From contig JAJTEH010000001.1 in NCBI GenBank assembly GCA_021298355.1, positions 269,164 to 333,163 of the forward strand: 64,000 nucleotides of DNA. The letters are read 5' to 3'. Below the pieces are notes generated by a model. It searched no databases. It was not told the origin of the DNA and was given only the letters and a program-made list of their open reading frames with translations. Origin of the DNA: Flammeovirgaceae bacterium. GTDB taxonomy: Bacteria; Bacteroidota; Bacteroidia; Cytophagales; Cyclobacteriaceae. Shown here in pieces: positions 1-7,819 of the stretch. Every line of letters begins with the position of its first letter. Position 1 is the first letter of the stretch. Both the position numbers and the translations under genes were made by a program.

Positions 1-516
1 TACAGATCGGTAGCATTAGTACTAGGCACCAGCAATAAACTTGTTAGCGGCAAGCCCAATCCTTTTTTTACAAACAGAATAGAAACTGCAAAAGCATTAA
101 TCGAACACAATAAAACGAACCATATCATAGTGAGTGGAGACAACAGTAGCAAATATTACAACGAGCCCCTTGCCATGAAAAAAGCTTTAGAGCTAAAAGG
201 TGTTGATAAAAGTACAATAACACTCGATTACGCAGGACTAAGAACATTCGATTCTATAGTTAGATGTAAACAGATATTCGGCCAGGATAGCATCATCATC
301 ATCACCCAATCCTTTCATGCCTACAGAGCCCTTTTCATAAGCAATTATTACAACTTAAAAGCAATTGCTGTAGTAGCAGATGAGCCAGGCCGTTGGCAAT
401 CAGCAAAAGTACTTTTGAGAGAATGTTTAGCCAGACCATTGGCAGTACTAGATCTTTATATTTTAGGTACTGAACCCAAGTATTTGGGTAAAAAAGAAAA
501 ACTAAATGGCGCGTAA
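1..516 (+). CDS. sanA: SanA-like DUF218 envelope protein (5' end cut by window edge)
   Basis: The open frame runs from base 1 to a TAA at 514-516, giving 171 visible residues; the true start lies upstream of the window. A GTG at 130 is in frame, but conserved sequence continues upstream of it (VALVLGTSNK, FFTNRIETAKALI), so it is not the start. The visible part matches the DUF218 fold of E. coli SanA closely: VLGT near the front, VSGDN, NEPLAMKK, LDYAGLRTFDSIVR, IIITQSFHAYRALFI and DLYILGTEPKYLG. SanA (about 239 residues) is an inner-membrane protein linked to envelope barrier function and vancomycin exclusion at high temperature. The missing N-terminus should carry its membrane segment. Biochemical activity is unknown. 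The next gene starts 33 bases downstream on the same strand. Confidence 0.85.
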   Translation, partial: YRSVALVLGTSNKLVSGKPNPFFTNRIETAKALIEHNKTNHIIVSGDNSSKYYNEPLAMKKALELKGVDKSTITLDYAGLRTFDSIVRCKQIFGQDSIIIITQSFHAYRALFISNYYNLKAIAVVADEPGRWQSAKVLLRECLARPLAVLDLYILGTEPKYLGKKEKLNGA

Positions 517-549
517 TACGTATCATTGCAAACAATCAAGTAATTACTT

Positions 550-3057
550 TTGAGAAACCTTCTTTTCATAATCGGTATTCCGATATTGTTATCTTATCAA
601 ACTTTTGCTCAAACAACAACAGTAAAGGGTAAAGTAACAGATGCGGCTACGGGCGACCCTATACCCTTTGTTAACGTTTTATATAAAGGCACAAACATAG
701 GAACAACAACCGATTTCGATGGTAATTTCACTTTATCTACTGCCAACCCAACCGATAGCCTTTTGGCTACTTATATTGGCTACAAATCAAAATCTAAAAA
801 GATAGTAAAGGGAATTTCTCAAACAATAAATTTTCAGTTAGAAGAAGAAATTACCAACCTTCAGGAAGTAGTGGTTTTGGCAGGAGAAAATCCTGCATTC
901 GAAGTTTTAAGAAACGTAGTACGAAATAAAGAGAAGAACGATAAACGAAAATTATTGGCCTATGAGTATGATACCTACACAAAAATTGAAGTAGATGTAG
1001 ACAACATGTCTGAAAAATTCCGGAACAACCGGTTCATGAAAAAAATAACTCAAGTGTTAGACAGTGTAGATCGCATTGCAGGTGAAGATGGCAAACCCAT
1101 ACTCCCTTTATTCATAACCGAAAGTGTATCCAAGTTATATTTCAGAGATAAACCAAATTTAAAGTACGAGAACATTTTGCACGCTAAGGTAAACGGAGTA
1201 GGAGTAGAAGATGGAACAACCGTTACCCAATTAGTGGGCTCATCTTTTCAAGAATATAATTTTTATCAGAATTGGTTAAATATTTTAGATAAAGAATTTG
1301 TGTCGCCCATAGCAGACGGTTGGCGCTTATATTACGATTACGACCTGATAGATAGTTTATACGTAGGCGATCATTATTGTTATCGTTTGGATTTCTTTCC
1401 CAGATCGCCTCAAGATTTAGCTTTCACAGGAAGCATGTGGATTGATAAAAATACATTTGCGTTAAAACAAATTGATGTTAACGTTGGCAAACAGGCAAAC
1501 CTAAACTTTATAGAGAAAATACGCATTCAACAAGAACTATCGCCAACAGAATCTGGAGCGTGGTTACCTATAAAAAACAGGGTGTTGGTAGATGTAAGCG
1601 AACTATCGAACAACAGCGCAGGTATGTTAGCCAAATTTTATACAAGCAATAAAAACTTTGTTATCAATAAACCATATCCTACAAAGTTTTATGAACGCCC
1701 AATCGTTATGGACGAACGCGCCAGGTTAAACGATAAAGAAGAAAAATTTTGGGACTCTTTGCGTCACGAGCCCTTAACAGGAACTGAAGTATCGGTGTAT
1801 AAAATGATCGACACATTGAAAAATATTCCAGTAATAAAAACATATACAGATATCGTTAAAATTATAGTAGATGGTTATATAAAAGATGGAAAAATCGAAT
1901 ATGGACCATACCTTGGTTTTGTTTCGTACAATAATATAGAAGGTTGGCGCATACAGCCAGGGTTTAAAACAAACTATAAATTCAACAAAAAATGGATTTT
2001 TGGAGGCCAACTTGGCTATGGATTTAAAGACGAAAAATTTAAGTACTCGGCATTTGCAACGCACATTCTTTCTACTAAACGATGGACAACTCTAAACATG
2101 AGAGTGCGAAGAGACCTCGGTAGGGTAGGATTTGACGATGAAGCAGCTGGTGATAACGTAATTCTGTTAGCCAGCCAACGGTGGGGTACATTTAGAAGAG
2201 GATTTTATTTTGATGAATCACGTATCTCATTTTCACGAGAATACTTTAAAGGATTTACACAAAAAATTTCTATTAAGCATACCACATTCGACCCTGTTTT
2301 TGATTTTGGTTATTTAGCAAACCCATCCGATATTGCCAATTCCGATACCCTGAGAAGATACTCTAACGCAGAAATAATTTTAGAAGCCCGTTATGCGCGC
2401 GATGAATTGTTTTTACAGAACGACAACGAAAGAATTAGTTTAGGAACTTCTAGATGGCCTACCATAACTGTGCGATATACGCGAGGCATACGCAACGTAG
2501 CCGGAACCGATTTTTCTTATAACAAATTAAGATTAGGTTTCGAGAAAAAGATACGAATGGGAATATTAGGCGTGGGCAACATGAATGTAAACGGAGAATA
2601 TATTTTCGAACCACTTCCATACACTTTATTAGGGCTACATTTGGGAAACCAAACCCCCATTTTTACCCCCATCACATACAACCTTATGGATTATGGCGAA
2701 TTTGTTAGCGATCGGTACATTACCATGCAATACAACCACCATTTTGAAGGATTATTTTTTAACAGAATACCTCTTCTTAGAAAATTAAAATGGCGATTGG
2801 TAGGTACAGCCAATCTCATTTATGGCAGTATGAGTACAGGTAGCAGAAGATTGCTGGTAGATTCAGATAACCCCGAAACTTCAATAGCCGAAAATCCATA
2901 TTTCACAAGAAGTAAACCCTATGTAGAAATAGGCTATGGTATAGAAAACATATTTAAGTTTTTCAGAGTAGATTTTATACACCGATTATCCTATCTCGAT
3001 CACACCCCGGACGTTCGAAAATTCGGTGTGTTTGGAAGTATACAATTAAGCTTGTAA
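550..3057 (+). CDS. DUF5686 outer-membrane protein with carboxypeptidase-regulatory-like domain
   Basis: This 835-residue protein starts at TTG (550); no ATG or GTG precedes the signal peptide in frame. Residues 1-21 look like a signal peptide ending at FAQ. Residues about 24-105 form a CarboxypepD_reg-like beta-sandwich (GKVTDAATGDPIPFVNVLYKG, FDGNFTLS), a module common at the front of Bacteroidota outer-membrane proteins. The rest matches DUF5686, which ends in alternating hydrophobic and aromatic strands expected of a beta-barrel, with a terminal IQLSL typical of barrel ends. The family is common in Bacteroidota and its function is not established. No plug domain or TonB box is evident, so it is probably not a classic TonB-dependent receptor. 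It ends 54 bases before thrS. Confidence 0.8.
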   Translation: MRNLLFIIGIPILLSYQTFAQTTTVKGKVTDAATGDPIPFVNVLYKGTNIGTTTDFDGNFTLSTANPTDSLLATYIGYKSKSKKIVKGISQTINFQLEEEITNLQEVVVLAGENPAFEVLRNVVRNKEKNDKRKLLAYEYDTYTKIEVDVDNMSEKFRNNRFMKKITQVLDSVDRIAGEDGKPILPLFITESVSKLYFRDKPNLKYENILHAKVNGVGVEDGTTVTQLVGSSFQEYNFYQNWLNILDKEFVSPIADGWRLYYDYDLIDSLYVGDHYCYRLDFFPRSPQDLAFTGSMWIDKNTFALKQIDVNVGKQANLNFIEKIRIQQELSPTESGAWLPIKNRVLVDVSELSNNSAGMLAKFYTSNKNFVINKPYPTKFYERPIVMDERARLNDKEEKFWDSLRHEPLTGTEVSVYKMIDTLKNIPVIKTYTDIVKIIVDGYIKDGKIEYGPYLGFVSYNNIEGWRIQPGFKTNYKFNKKWIFGGQLGYGFKDEKFKYSAFATHILSTKRWTTLNMRVRRDLGRVGFDDEAAGDNVILLASQRWGTFRRGFYFDESRISFSREYFKGFTQKISIKHTTFDPVFDFGYLANPSDIANSDTLRRYSNAEIILEARYARDELFLQNDNERISLGTSRWPTITVRYTRGIRNVAGTDFSYNKLRLGFEKKIRMGILGVGNMNVNGEYIFEPLPYTLLGLHLGNQTPIFTPITYNLMDYGEFVSDRYITMQYNHHFEGLFFNRIPLLRKLKWRLVGTANLIYGSMSTGSRRLLVDSDNPETSIAENPYFTRSKPYVEIGYGIENIFKFFRVDFIHRLSYLDHTPDVRKFGVFGSIQLSL

Positions 3058-3101
3058 GATGACACAGCGCTCTGCACAGCATTTACTATATTTGTCATCT
3101 T
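3056..3101. repeat. 9-bp inverted repeat between the DUF5686 gene and thrS
   Basis: AAGATGACA at 3056-3064 pairs perfectly with TGTCATCTT at 3093-3101, with a 28-base loop that holds a smaller GCT/AGC pairing. The right arm is followed by TTATTTTCTG. It could end transcription of the upstream gene or fold in the thrS leader. The loop is long for an intrinsic terminator, so the role is uncertain. Confidence 0.4.
3087..3094 (+). promoter_or_regulatory. candidate -7 box for thrS (TATATTTG)
   Basis: TATATTTG matches the Bacteroidota housekeeping -7 consensus TAnnTTTG exactly and ends 17 bases before the thrS ATG. No good TTTG -33 box lies about 19 bases upstream. It overlaps the right arm of the inverted repeat at 3056-3101. 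Confidence 0.4.
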
Positions 3102-3111
3102 TATTTTCTGT

Positions 3112-5046
3112 ATGAATATTAATATAACCCTGCCAGACGGGAGCATTCGTGAGTTTCCGTCTGGTGTTACAGGCTTCGAGATTGCACAAAGCATTAGCGA
3201 AGGCCTTGCCAGAGTATCACTAGCTATTGAAGTAAACGGAGAGGTGCGTGATCTATCCAGACCAGTCGAAAGCCCGGCATCAATAAAAATTTTAACGTGG
3301 AATGATCAAGCAGGTAAATCAACCTTTTGGCATTCTTCAGCACACATATTTGCCGAAGCCTTAGAAGCGCTTTTTCCAGGTACAAAGTTCGGAATTGGTC
3401 CGGCAATAGAAAACGGATTTTATTACGATGTTGATCTTGGCGGAAAATCATTTTCAGAAGAGGATATTGCTAAGCTAGAGGCTAAGATGTTAGAGCTTGC
3501 AAAGCAAACCAATACTTTTGTACGCAGAGAAGTTTCTAAGCAAGAAGCAATGGAATACTTCACAACAAAGGAAGATCCGTATAAGCAAGAATTAATAAGC
3601 GAATTACAAGACGGAACCATAACTTTTTACACACAAGGAAACTTCACAGATCTTTGTCGTGGACCACATATACCTAATACAGGTTTTATCAAGGCAGCAA
3701 AAATTACCAACATAGCCGGAGCTTACTGGCGAGGGAATGAGAAGAACAAAATGCTTACACGCGTTTATGGAATAACCTTTCCGAAAGCAAAAGAGCTAGA
3801 AGAATACCTTAAACTACAAGAAGAAGCAAAAAGAAGAGACCACCGAAAACTAGGTAAAGAATTAGAGCTATTCACATTCTCAGAAAAAGTAGGGATGGGA
3901 TTGCCGCTATGGTTACCAAAAGGCACTATACTTCGCGAACGCTTAGAGCAGTTTATGCGAAAGGCGCAAGTTAAAGCCGGATACGACCCAGTTGTAACAC
4001 CCCACATAGGAAGTAAACAACTATACATAACTTCAGGGCACTACGAAAAATATGGGAAAGACTCTTTCCAACCCATCCACACTCCAGATGAAGGAGAGGA
4101 ATTCTTGCTAAAGCCAATGAACTGTCCTCATCATTGCGAAATATTCAGGAGTAAGCCACGTTCATACAGAGATTTACCAGTACGATTAGCAGAATTCGGA
4201 ACTGTTTACCGGTACGAGCAAAGTGGTGAGTTACATGGCCTAACCCGCGTGAGAGGCTTTACACAAGATGATGCCCACATATTTTGCAGACCCGATCAGG
4301 TAAAAGAAGAATTTATTAAAGTAATCGATTTGGTATTACATGTCTTTAACTCCTTAGGATTCGAGCATTACACCGCACAGGTCTCACTAAGAGATAAAAG
4401 CAATAAAGCCAAATACATAGGCGAAGATCATTTATGGGACAAAGCCGAACGAGAAATACAAGAGGCAGCAGACGAGCGAGGTTTAAAAACTGTTTCTGTG
4501 GAGGGTGAAGCCGCATTTTATGGCCCTAAGTTAGATTTTATGGTAAAAGATGCATTAGGTAGAAGCTGGCAATTAGGAACCATACAAGTAGACTATAACT
4601 TACCACAGCGTTTCGAACTAGAATATGTTGGATCAGACAACCAACGGCACCGACCTGTAATGATTCACCGTGCTCCATTTGGCTCACTCGAAAGATTTGT
4701 AGCAGTTTTAATAGAGCATTGTGCCGGCAATTTTCCCTTATGGCTTGCGCCAGATCAAATAGCAGTTTTACCTATATCAGAAAAGTTTAACGAGTATGCC
4801 AGATCTGCTTTCGAAAAATTAAAAGCGGCAGATATAAGAGGCATTTTTGACGATAGAGATGAGAAAATCGGAAGAAAGATTAGAGATGCTGAAGTTAAGA
4901 AAGTGCCCTACATGCTAATTGTTGGCGAGAAGGAAGCAGCAGAAAACAAAGTAGCTATAAGGAAACATGGCCAGGGAGACCAGGGAGCTATGGCGTTAGA
5001 TACCTTTATCGAATCCTTCCGAAAGGATTGTGCCGCGCCTTATTAG
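3112..5046 (+). CDS. thrS: Threonyl-tRNA synthetase
   Basis: This 644-residue class II synthetase charges tRNA-Thr with threonine in the cytoplasm, and its length is normal. In order: a TGS domain (about 1-60), the editing region with the HSSAH motif (His74 and His78) and a downstream LCRGPH, the catalytic core, and a C-terminal anticodon-binding domain from about 540. Zinc ligands are visible as Cys in [10 protein letters not shown], His in QDDAH and His in [13 protein letters not shown], the last being class II motif 3. Motif 2 is [18 protein letters not shown]. It starts at ATG and is followed by infC after a hairpin with a T-tract, the usual gene order. A tRNA-Thr gene lies about 4.7 kb downstream. 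Confidence 0.97.
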   Translation: MNINITLPDGSIREFPSGVTGFEIAQSISEGLARVSLAIEVNGEVRDLSRPVESPASIKILTWNDQAGKSTFWHSSAHIFAEALEALFPGTKFGIGPAIENGFYYDVDLGGKSFSEEDIAKLEAKMLELAKQTNTFVRREVSKQEAMEYFTTKEDPYKQELISELQDGTITFYTQGNFTDLCRGPHIPNTGFIKAAKITNIAGAYWRGNEKNKMLTRVYGITFPKAKELEEYLKLQEEAKRRDHRKLGKELELFTFSEKVGMGLPLWLPKGTILRERLEQFMRKAQVKAGYDPVVTPHIGSKQLYITSGHYEKYGKDSFQPIHTPDEGEEFLLKPMNCPHHCEIFRSKPRSYRDLPVRLAEFGTVYRYEQSGELHGLTRVRGFTQDDAHIFCRPDQVKEEFIKVIDLVLHVFNSLGFEHYTAQVSLRDKSNKAKYIGEDHLWDKAEREIQEAADERGLKTVSVEGEAAFYGPKLDFMVKDALGRSWQLGTIQVDYNLPQRFELEYVGSDNQRHRPVMIHRAPFGSLERFVAVLIEHCAGNFPLWLAPDQIAVLPISEKFNEYARSAFEKLKAADIRGIFDDRDEKIGRKIRDAEVKKVPYMLIVGEKEAAENKVAIRKHGQGDQGAMALDTFIESFRKDCAAPY

Positions 5047-5052
5047 ATTAAT

Positions 5053-5082
5053 TTTGATTTTATCGTTTTTTACCGATATTTG
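5053..5082 (+). promoter_or_regulatory. candidate promoter in the thrS-infC gap
   Basis: TTTG (5053-5056), 18 bases, then GATATTTG (5075-5082), one mismatch from TAnnTTTG. Transcription would begin within or just before the hairpin at 5083-5113, so this promoter would drive infC from mid-hairpin and escape termination. The spacing is one base short of the exact promoter seen before tRNA-Thr. Confidence 0.35.
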
Positions 5083-5122
5083 CACCCTTGTTTGCCAATG
5101 GTAAACAAGGGTGTTTTTGTTT
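5083..5122 (+). terminator. strong hairpin with T-tract between thrS and infC (terminator or attenuator)
   Basis: CACCCTTGTTTGCC (5083-5096) pairs with GGTAAACAAGGGTG (5100-5113). That is 14 base pairs with a single G-U and a three-base AAT loop, followed by TTTTTGTTT. It has every feature of an intrinsic terminator. Because thrS, infC, rpmI and rplT are normally linked, it may act as an attenuator of infC rather than a simple end of thrS. L20- or IF3-linked control of this operon is known in other bacteria, but nothing in the sequence proves it here. Confidence 0.75.
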
Positions 5123-5141
5123 CACTAAACTTATAAAGAGT

Positions 5142-5711
5142 ATTAACCCGAATTTTAAGCCAAATCCAAGGCCATTTCAGCGCAGAGGTCCTCAGAAGCC
5201 GGAAGAGCCATTTAAAGTAAACGAAAGAATTACCGCAGCGCGGGTTCGAGTAGTAGGTGAAAACGTAAAAGTGGATGTATATCCGCTGCAACAAGCTCTT
5301 AAATTGGCCCAAGAGCTAGGGCTGGATTTGGTAGAGATTTCGCCCAATGCAGATCCTCCGGTTTGCAGAATAACAGACTACTCTAAGTTTAAATACGAAC
5401 ACAAAAAGAAACAGAAAGAAATCAAAGCAAAAACACAAAAAGTTGTTTTGAAAGAAATTCGTTTCGGGCCTAACACAGACGATCACGATTTCAACTTTAA
5501 AGTGAAACATGCCGTTAACTTTTTAGAAGAAGGTGCCAAAGTAAAAGCAAGTGTGCTTTTCAGAGGAAGATCGATCGTGTACAAAGAAAGAGGTGAAATA
5601 TTGCTTCTTAAATTTGCACAGGCTCTGGAAGAGGTTGGTAAAGTAGAACAAATGCCCAAGTTGGAAGGTAAGAACATGAGCATCATGATTCAGCCCAAAC
5701 CAAAAAAGTAG
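5142..5711 (+). CDS. infC: Translation initiation factor IF-3 (probable AUU start)
   Basis: IF-3 binds the 30S subunit and enforces start-codon choice. The frame is open upstream to a TTG at 5088, but that codon lies inside the terminator-like stem at 5083-5113. There is no in-frame ATG or GTG before the conserved N-domain ([11 protein letters not shown]). An ATT at 5142 gives [17 protein letters not shown], the N-terminus expected for Bacteroidota IF-3, and a 189-residue protein. AUU is the known autoregulatory start of E. coli infC; ATA at 5133 is the alternative. The N-domain runs to about residue 90, the linker is lysine-rich ([13 protein letters not shown]), and the C-domain holds [15 protein letters not shown] and [15 protein letters not shown]. 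rpmI follows after 22 bases. Confidence 0.9.
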   Translation: MNPNFKPNPRPFQRRGPQKPEEPFKVNERITAARVRVVGENVKVDVYPLQQALKLAQELGLDLVEISPNADPPVCRITDYSKFKYEHKKKQKEIKAKTQKVVLKEIRFGPNTDDHDFNFKVKHAVNFLEEGAKVKASVLFRGRSIVYKERGEILLLKFAQALEEVGKVEQMPKLEGKNMSIMIQPKPKK

Positions 5712-5733
5712 TTTTTATTTAACTGTTAATAAA

Positions 5734-5934
5734 ATGCCGAAGGTAAAAACCAAATCTGGCGCAAAGAAGCGTTTTAAAGTTACCGGTACTGGTAAAATTA
5801 AACGTAAGCATGCGTTCAAGAATCACATCCTCACAAAGAAGGAGACGAAGCAAAAAAGAAGACTTGGCAACAAAGCTGTTGTAAGTAAGTCTGACGAGAA
5901 AAACGTAGCTATCATGCTACCTTACCTCGTGTAA
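5734..5934 (+). CDS. rpmI: 50S ribosomal protein L35
   Basis: This is a 66-residue basic ribosomal protein with the typical opening [20 protein letters not shown] and KHILTKK-like core ([16 protein letters not shown]). It is part of the large subunit and lies in the standard infC-rpmI-rplT order. Length and sequence leave little doubt. It starts at ATG 22 bases after infC. Confidence 0.97.
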   Translation: MPKVKTKSGAKKRFKVTGTGKIKRKHAFKNHILTKKETKQKRRLGNKAVVSKSDEKNVAIMLPYLV

Positions 5935-5975
5935 ATCCGCAAAGCGGATAATGGTTTGTTTAGCTAATGCTAAAC
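5935..5975 (+). other. two short perfect hairpins between rpmI and rplT
   Basis: ATCCGC-AAA-GCGGAT (5935-5949) starts at the base after the rpmI stop codon. GTTTAGC-TAAT-GCTAAAC (5958-5975) follows nine bases later. Neither has a T-tract, so they do not look like terminators. They lie in the 113-base leader of rplT and could be a protein-binding or processing site. L20 is known to bind its own leader in other bacteria; that it does so here is a guess. Confidence 0.5.
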
Positions 5976-6047
5976 GTATGTTTAACCCGATGCCTGGCCT
6001 AAAAAGATTCTGCTAAAGAACGCCAGTCGTCAAAAAAGAAAAGTAAA

Positions 6048-6392
6048 ATGCCAAGATCAGTAAATGCAGTAGCATCCCGCGCCAAGAGAAAGCGCGTGCT
6101 AAAGCTGGCCAAAGGATACTTTGGTCGTAAAAAAAACGTTTGGACTGTGGCTAAGAACGCAGTAGAAAAAGGTCTCGTATATGCATACAGAGATCGCAAG
6201 CAAAAGAAAAGAGAATACCGCGCTATCTGGATTCAGCGTATAAACGCTGCAGTACGCAACCATGGAATGAGTTACTCTGTTTTCATGGGAAAGGTTAAGA
6301 AATCTGGAATTGTTTTAGATCGTAAAGTACTTGCAGACTTAGCCCTTAATCATCCACAAGCATTTGATGCTGTAGTAAGCAAAATAAAATAA
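6048..6392 (+). CDS. rplT: 50S ribosomal protein L20
   Basis: This 114-residue basic protein has the diagnostic start [19 protein letters not shown] and the conserved [40 protein letters not shown] and FDAVVSKIK. It is an early assembly protein of the large subunit and, in other bacteria, a repressor of its own operon. It follows rpmI after a 113-base spacer that holds two hairpins. A bidirectional terminator follows. Confidence 0.97.
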   Translation: MPRSVNAVASRAKRKRVLKLAKGYFGRKKNVWTVAKNAVEKGLVYAYRDRKQKKREYRAIWIQRINAAVRNHGMSYSVFMGKVKKSGIVLDRKVLADLALNHPQAFDAVVSKIK

Positions 6393-6413
6393 ACTGGCAA
6401 TAAGCCGATAAAA

Positions 6414-6447
6414 TAAAAAAAAGACTGTCAAATGGCAGTCTTTTTTT
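6414..6447. terminator. bidirectional intrinsic terminator between rplT and pdxH
   Basis: AAGACTGTC (6421-6429) pairs with GGCAGTCTT (6434-6442), nine pairs with one wobble and a four-base loop. The stem is flanked by an A-tract on the left and a T-tract on the right, so it can stop transcription from both converging genes. Confidence 0.85.
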
Positions 6448-6460
6448 ATTGTAACGCTAT

Positions 6461-7102
6461 TTAAGGCGCAAGCCTAAGAATTTTCCAATCATTATCAGTT
6501 CTGGTGTATTCTATTCTGTCGTGCAGTCGATTTGGCCTTCCTTGCCAAAATTCTATGAGCAAAGGGCGAATAGCAAAACCTCCCCATTGTTGTGGCTTTG
6601 GTAATTTTTGTAAGCCGGCAAAACGTTCTTCTATTTTGGTTAATCTGTCTTCCAGAATAGATCGGCTAGCAATAGGCGTACTCTGTGGCGAAACCCATGC
6701 CCCAATTTGGCTTCCTACAGGGCGAGATTGAAAATAGGCAATAGATTTTTCCTCAGACACCTTTTCCGCTATTCCTTCTATGCGTACCTGCCTTTCTAAT
6801 TCATGCCAGAAAAAAGTAACACTACAAACCGGATTTTGCGCCAAGTGTAATCCCTTTTTACTTTGGTAGTTAGTATAAAAAACAAAATCTCCGTTATCTA
6901 TTTCTTTAAGTAAAACAATTCGCTGCGAGGGTCTGCCATCGGCAGAAACTGTGGCTAAGCACATGGCATTAGGTTCGGGGAGGTTTGCTTGCATGGCCTC
7001 AGCAAACCACTTCTCAAATTGCTTTACAGGGTTTTGTAAAACACTCTTTTCATCTAAACTTGCCTTGGCATATTCCTTTCTTAAATTCTGTAAATTTTCC
7101 AT
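6461..7102 (-). CDS. pdxH: Pyridoxamine 5'-phosphate oxidase
   Basis: This 213-residue FMN enzyme oxidises pyridoxine or pyridoxamine 5'-phosphate to pyridoxal 5'-phosphate, the last step of vitamin B6 synthesis and salvage. Diagnostic stretches are NAMCLATVSADGRPSQRIVLLK, FVFYTNYQSKKG, FFWHELERQVRIEG, YFQSRPVGSQIGAWVS, WGGFAIRP, EFWQGRPNRLHDRIEY and a final LRLAP. Length and motifs are standard. It is a single gene on the minus strand, convergent with rplT and divergent from the AlgH-family gene. Confidence 0.96.
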   Translation of the reverse strand: MENLQNLRKEYAKASLDEKSVLQNPVKQFEKWFAEAMQANLPEPNAMCLATVSADGRPSQRIVLLKEIDNGDFVFYTNYQSKKGLHLAQNPVCSVTFFWHELERQVRIEGIAEKVSEEKSIAYFQSRPVGSQIGAWVSPQSTPIASRSILEDRLTKIEERFAGLQKLPKPQQWGGFAIRPLLIEFWQGRPNRLHDRIEYTRTDNDWKILRLAP

Positions 7103-7203
7103 AAATAACTCAACTTAAACACCCGTAACTAATTTGGTTGTGAATTTACTGAGCATGCTGTATAATGCTAATGATATTGTTATAATTTGCGAGAGATTAA
7201 TTT

Positions 7204-7782
7204 ATGAATTTTGATTTTTTTAAATATCGGAACAAGTTAACTCCGGAGAAGGGGCGATTGTTAATCTCTGAGCCATTTCTTAACGATCCTAATTTTGAGA
7301 GAACCGTAGTACTTATTTGCGAACATAATGATGACGGCACCTTTGGTTTTGTTTTAAATAAACCTGCCGAAGCAACGGTAAATCAAGTGCTTGAAACTTT
7401 AGCAAGTGAACAACCTGTTTTTTTCGGAGGACCAGTTCAACAAGATACATTACATTATCTACATCGAATACACACCTTACCAGAAGCTATACCAATTGCA
7501 GAAAGTGTGTATTGGGGAGGCGATTTCGACAAACTTCAAAGCGACATGCTTCTTGGTTTAATTAAAACAGAAGATATACGTTTCTTCTTGGGTTATAGTG
7601 GTTGGGCAGCAGGCCAATTAGAGGAAGAATTAAAGCAAGATAGCTGGATCGTGTCTTCATTTGTAGACGATGAGCTACTTTTTCAAACACCACCTTCCGA
7701 AATGTGGCGAAAAGCATTAAGTAACATGGGCGGCAGATTTTCCGTCTATTCTAATTATCCAACAGACCCTACATTAAATTAG
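7204..7782 (+). CDS. YqgE/AlgH family protein (DUF179)
   Basis: This 192-residue protein matches the YqgE/AlgH family: LTPEKGRLLISEPFLNDPNFERTVVLICEH, GTFGFVLNKP, FFGGPVQ and FFLGYSGWAAGQLEEEL. There is no signal peptide or membrane segment. The family is widespread and was named for an effect on alginate regulation in Pseudomonas, but its molecular role is unresolved. The next gene starts 37 bases downstream on the same strand and may share its transcript. Confidence 0.92.
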   Translation: MNFDFFKYRNKLTPEKGRLLISEPFLNDPNFERTVVLICEHNDDGTFGFVLNKPAEATVNQVLETLASEQPVFFGGPVQQDTLHYLHRIHTLPEAIPIAESVYWGGDFDKLQSDMLLGLIKTEDIRFFLGYSGWAAGQLEEELKQDSWIVSSFVDDELLFQTPPSEMWRKALSNMGGRFSVYSNYPTDPTLN

Positions 7783-7819
7783 TTAACTCATTTTTTCTAT
7801 TTTTACAGCCTATTTTATC

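Noticed and set aside
5088..5141. TTG-initiated N-terminal extension of infC
   Set aside because: The TTG lies within the 14-bp terminator stem, and the extra residues ([11 protein letters not shown]) are not like any IF-3 N-terminus.
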